Source: JBBECJ01 sp041751795 (lineage in GTDB: Bacteria; Chloroflexota; Chloroflexia; Thermomicrobiales; CFX8). From it: a stretch of 13,914 nucleotides of DNA. Each line of letters starts with the position of its first letter. Within the stretch, counting starts at the first letter, position 1. This document shows, piece after piece, positions 13,346-13,914 of this stretch. Made by a program: the position numbers and the translations under genes. The DNA lies in assembly GCA_041751795.1 (NCBI GenBank), contig JBGSWU010000255.1, positions 1 through 13,914 on the forward strand, given 5' to 3'. Under the pieces are notes generated by a model. That model was not told the origin of the DNA. It did no database searches and saw only the letters and a list, made by a program, of their open reading frames with translations.

Positions 13346-13914
13346 ATGCAGATCGGTGTCGTTTTTCCTCAGACAGAGATTGGGCCGGATCCGGCAGTGG
13401 TTCGGGAATACGCCCAGGTAGCGGAGGCCTCCGGCCATGCGCACCTACTGGTCTACGATCACGTCCTCGGTGCTAGCACCGCTAACCGGCCAGACTGGAG
13501 TGGACCGTATACCGATAAAAGCCAGTTCCACGAGGTGTTTGTTCTTTTTGGATACCTGGCTGCCGTTGCGCCTCGATTGGAGCTCGTCACCGGTGTCGTC
13601 ATCCTCCCGCAGCGGCAAACAGCGCTGGTTGCCAAGCAGGCCGCTGAAATCGACGTTCTGACATCAGGAAAACTTCGGCTCGGCGTCGGGGTCGGTTGGA
13701 ACGAAGTTGAGTACATCGGATTGAACGAGCGGTTTGACACCCGTGGCAGACGCTTCGAAGAACAGATCGAGGTGCTCCGCGCTCTCTGGACCGACGAAGT
13801 GATCGACTACACGGGAAAGCATCACACGATTCCTGAGGCTGGTCTGAATCCAATGCCCGTCCAGCGCCCGATCCCGATCTGGATCGGAGGCTACGCCGAC
13901 GTCGTGATGGAGCG
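13346..13914 (+). CDS. LLM-class F420-dependent oxidoreductase (3' end outside window)
   Basis: The frame is open from ATG 13346 to the right edge (189 complete codons). It begins MQIGVVFPQTEIGPDP, followed by AEASGHAHLLVYDHVLGA (27-44), TGVVILPQRQTALVAKQAAEIDVLTSGKLRLGVGVGWNEVEY (82-123) and RGRRFEEQIEVLRALWTDE (133-151), ending near PIPIWIGGYAD. This is the TIM-barrel core of the luciferase-like, F420-dependent oxidoreductase subgroup; FMN use instead of F420 cannot be excluded from this part. AGGGAG lies six bases before the ATG. Its start is 56 bases from the start of the divergent hypothetical gene, so the two share a control region. Its place next to a catabolic operon suggests, without proof, a redox step in degradation of the same or a related compound. 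Confidence 0.92.
   Translation, partial: MQIGVVFPQTEIGPDPAVVREYAQVAEASGHAHLLVYDHVLGASTANRPDWSGPYTDKSQFHEVFVLFGYLAAVAPRLELVTGVVILPQRQTALVAKQAAEIDVLTSGKLRLGVGVGWNEVEYIGLNERFDTRGRRFEEQIEVLRALWTDEVIDYTGKHHTIPEAGLNPMPVQRPIPIWIGGYADVVME

Overview
The window looks like a piece of a bacterial chromosome, most likely from the Chloroflexota (perhaps a Thermomicrobia-like lineage). The main support is the lactate-dehydrogenase-like malate dehydrogenase, which is 309 residues long and, as I remember the family, closely resembles the Chloroflexus enzyme. Weaker support comes from a K+-independent proton-pumping pyrophosphatase, an LLM-class F420/FMN oxidoreductase, GTG starts, moderately high GC and tRNA genes without an encoded CCA. 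The placement is inferred from remembered sequences, not from a search.

Left part (1-2664). On the minus strand lies the 5' two-thirds or more of hppA, which runs off the left edge. It is preceded by a small orphan receiver-domain protein that has lost its phosphoacceptor aspartate. Next is a minus-strand tRNA operon, Leu(GAG)-Val(UAC)-Phe(GAA), with a clear sigma70-type promoter and a perfect 26-bp palindrome just after the last tRNA as its probable terminator. hppA carries the most striking anomaly of the window: the catalytic loop, normally a doubled D-N-V-G-D-N-V-G-D, is reduced to one D-N-V-G-D by an exact four-residue gap.

Middle (2674-6309, plus strand). An intact ISAs1-family insertion sequence (about 1254 bp, imperfect 20-bp terminal inverted repeats, perfect 9-11 bp target duplication) sits between the tRNA promoter and a two-gene housekeeping unit, mdh (malate dehydrogenase) and moeA (molybdenum insertase). 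moeA ends four bases from the end of a convergent operon.

Right part (6314-12719, minus strand). Five genes form a compact catabolic operon, read right to left: a CocE/NonD-type serine hydrolase, a YtcJ/NfdA-type metal amidohydrolase, a fumarylacetoacetate-hydrolase-family protein resembling 2-keto-3-deoxy-sugar-acid dehydratases, a small single-domain cupin, and a gamma-glutamyltransferase-like Ntn hydrolase. The last three overlap or nearly overlap. None has an obvious signal peptide, so the set probably opens ester and amide bonds of an imported compound in the cytoplasm and passes a keto acid onward. The substrate cannot be read from sequence, and no transporter or regulator is in the window.

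Right edge (12912-13914). A small helical protein of unknown function, with a promoter placed as for a leaderless mRNA, is divergent from the 5' end of an LLM-class F420-dependent oxidoreductase gene that runs off the right edge. No stretch over 300 bases lacks a gene. No CRISPR array, rRNA, origin or phage module was seen.
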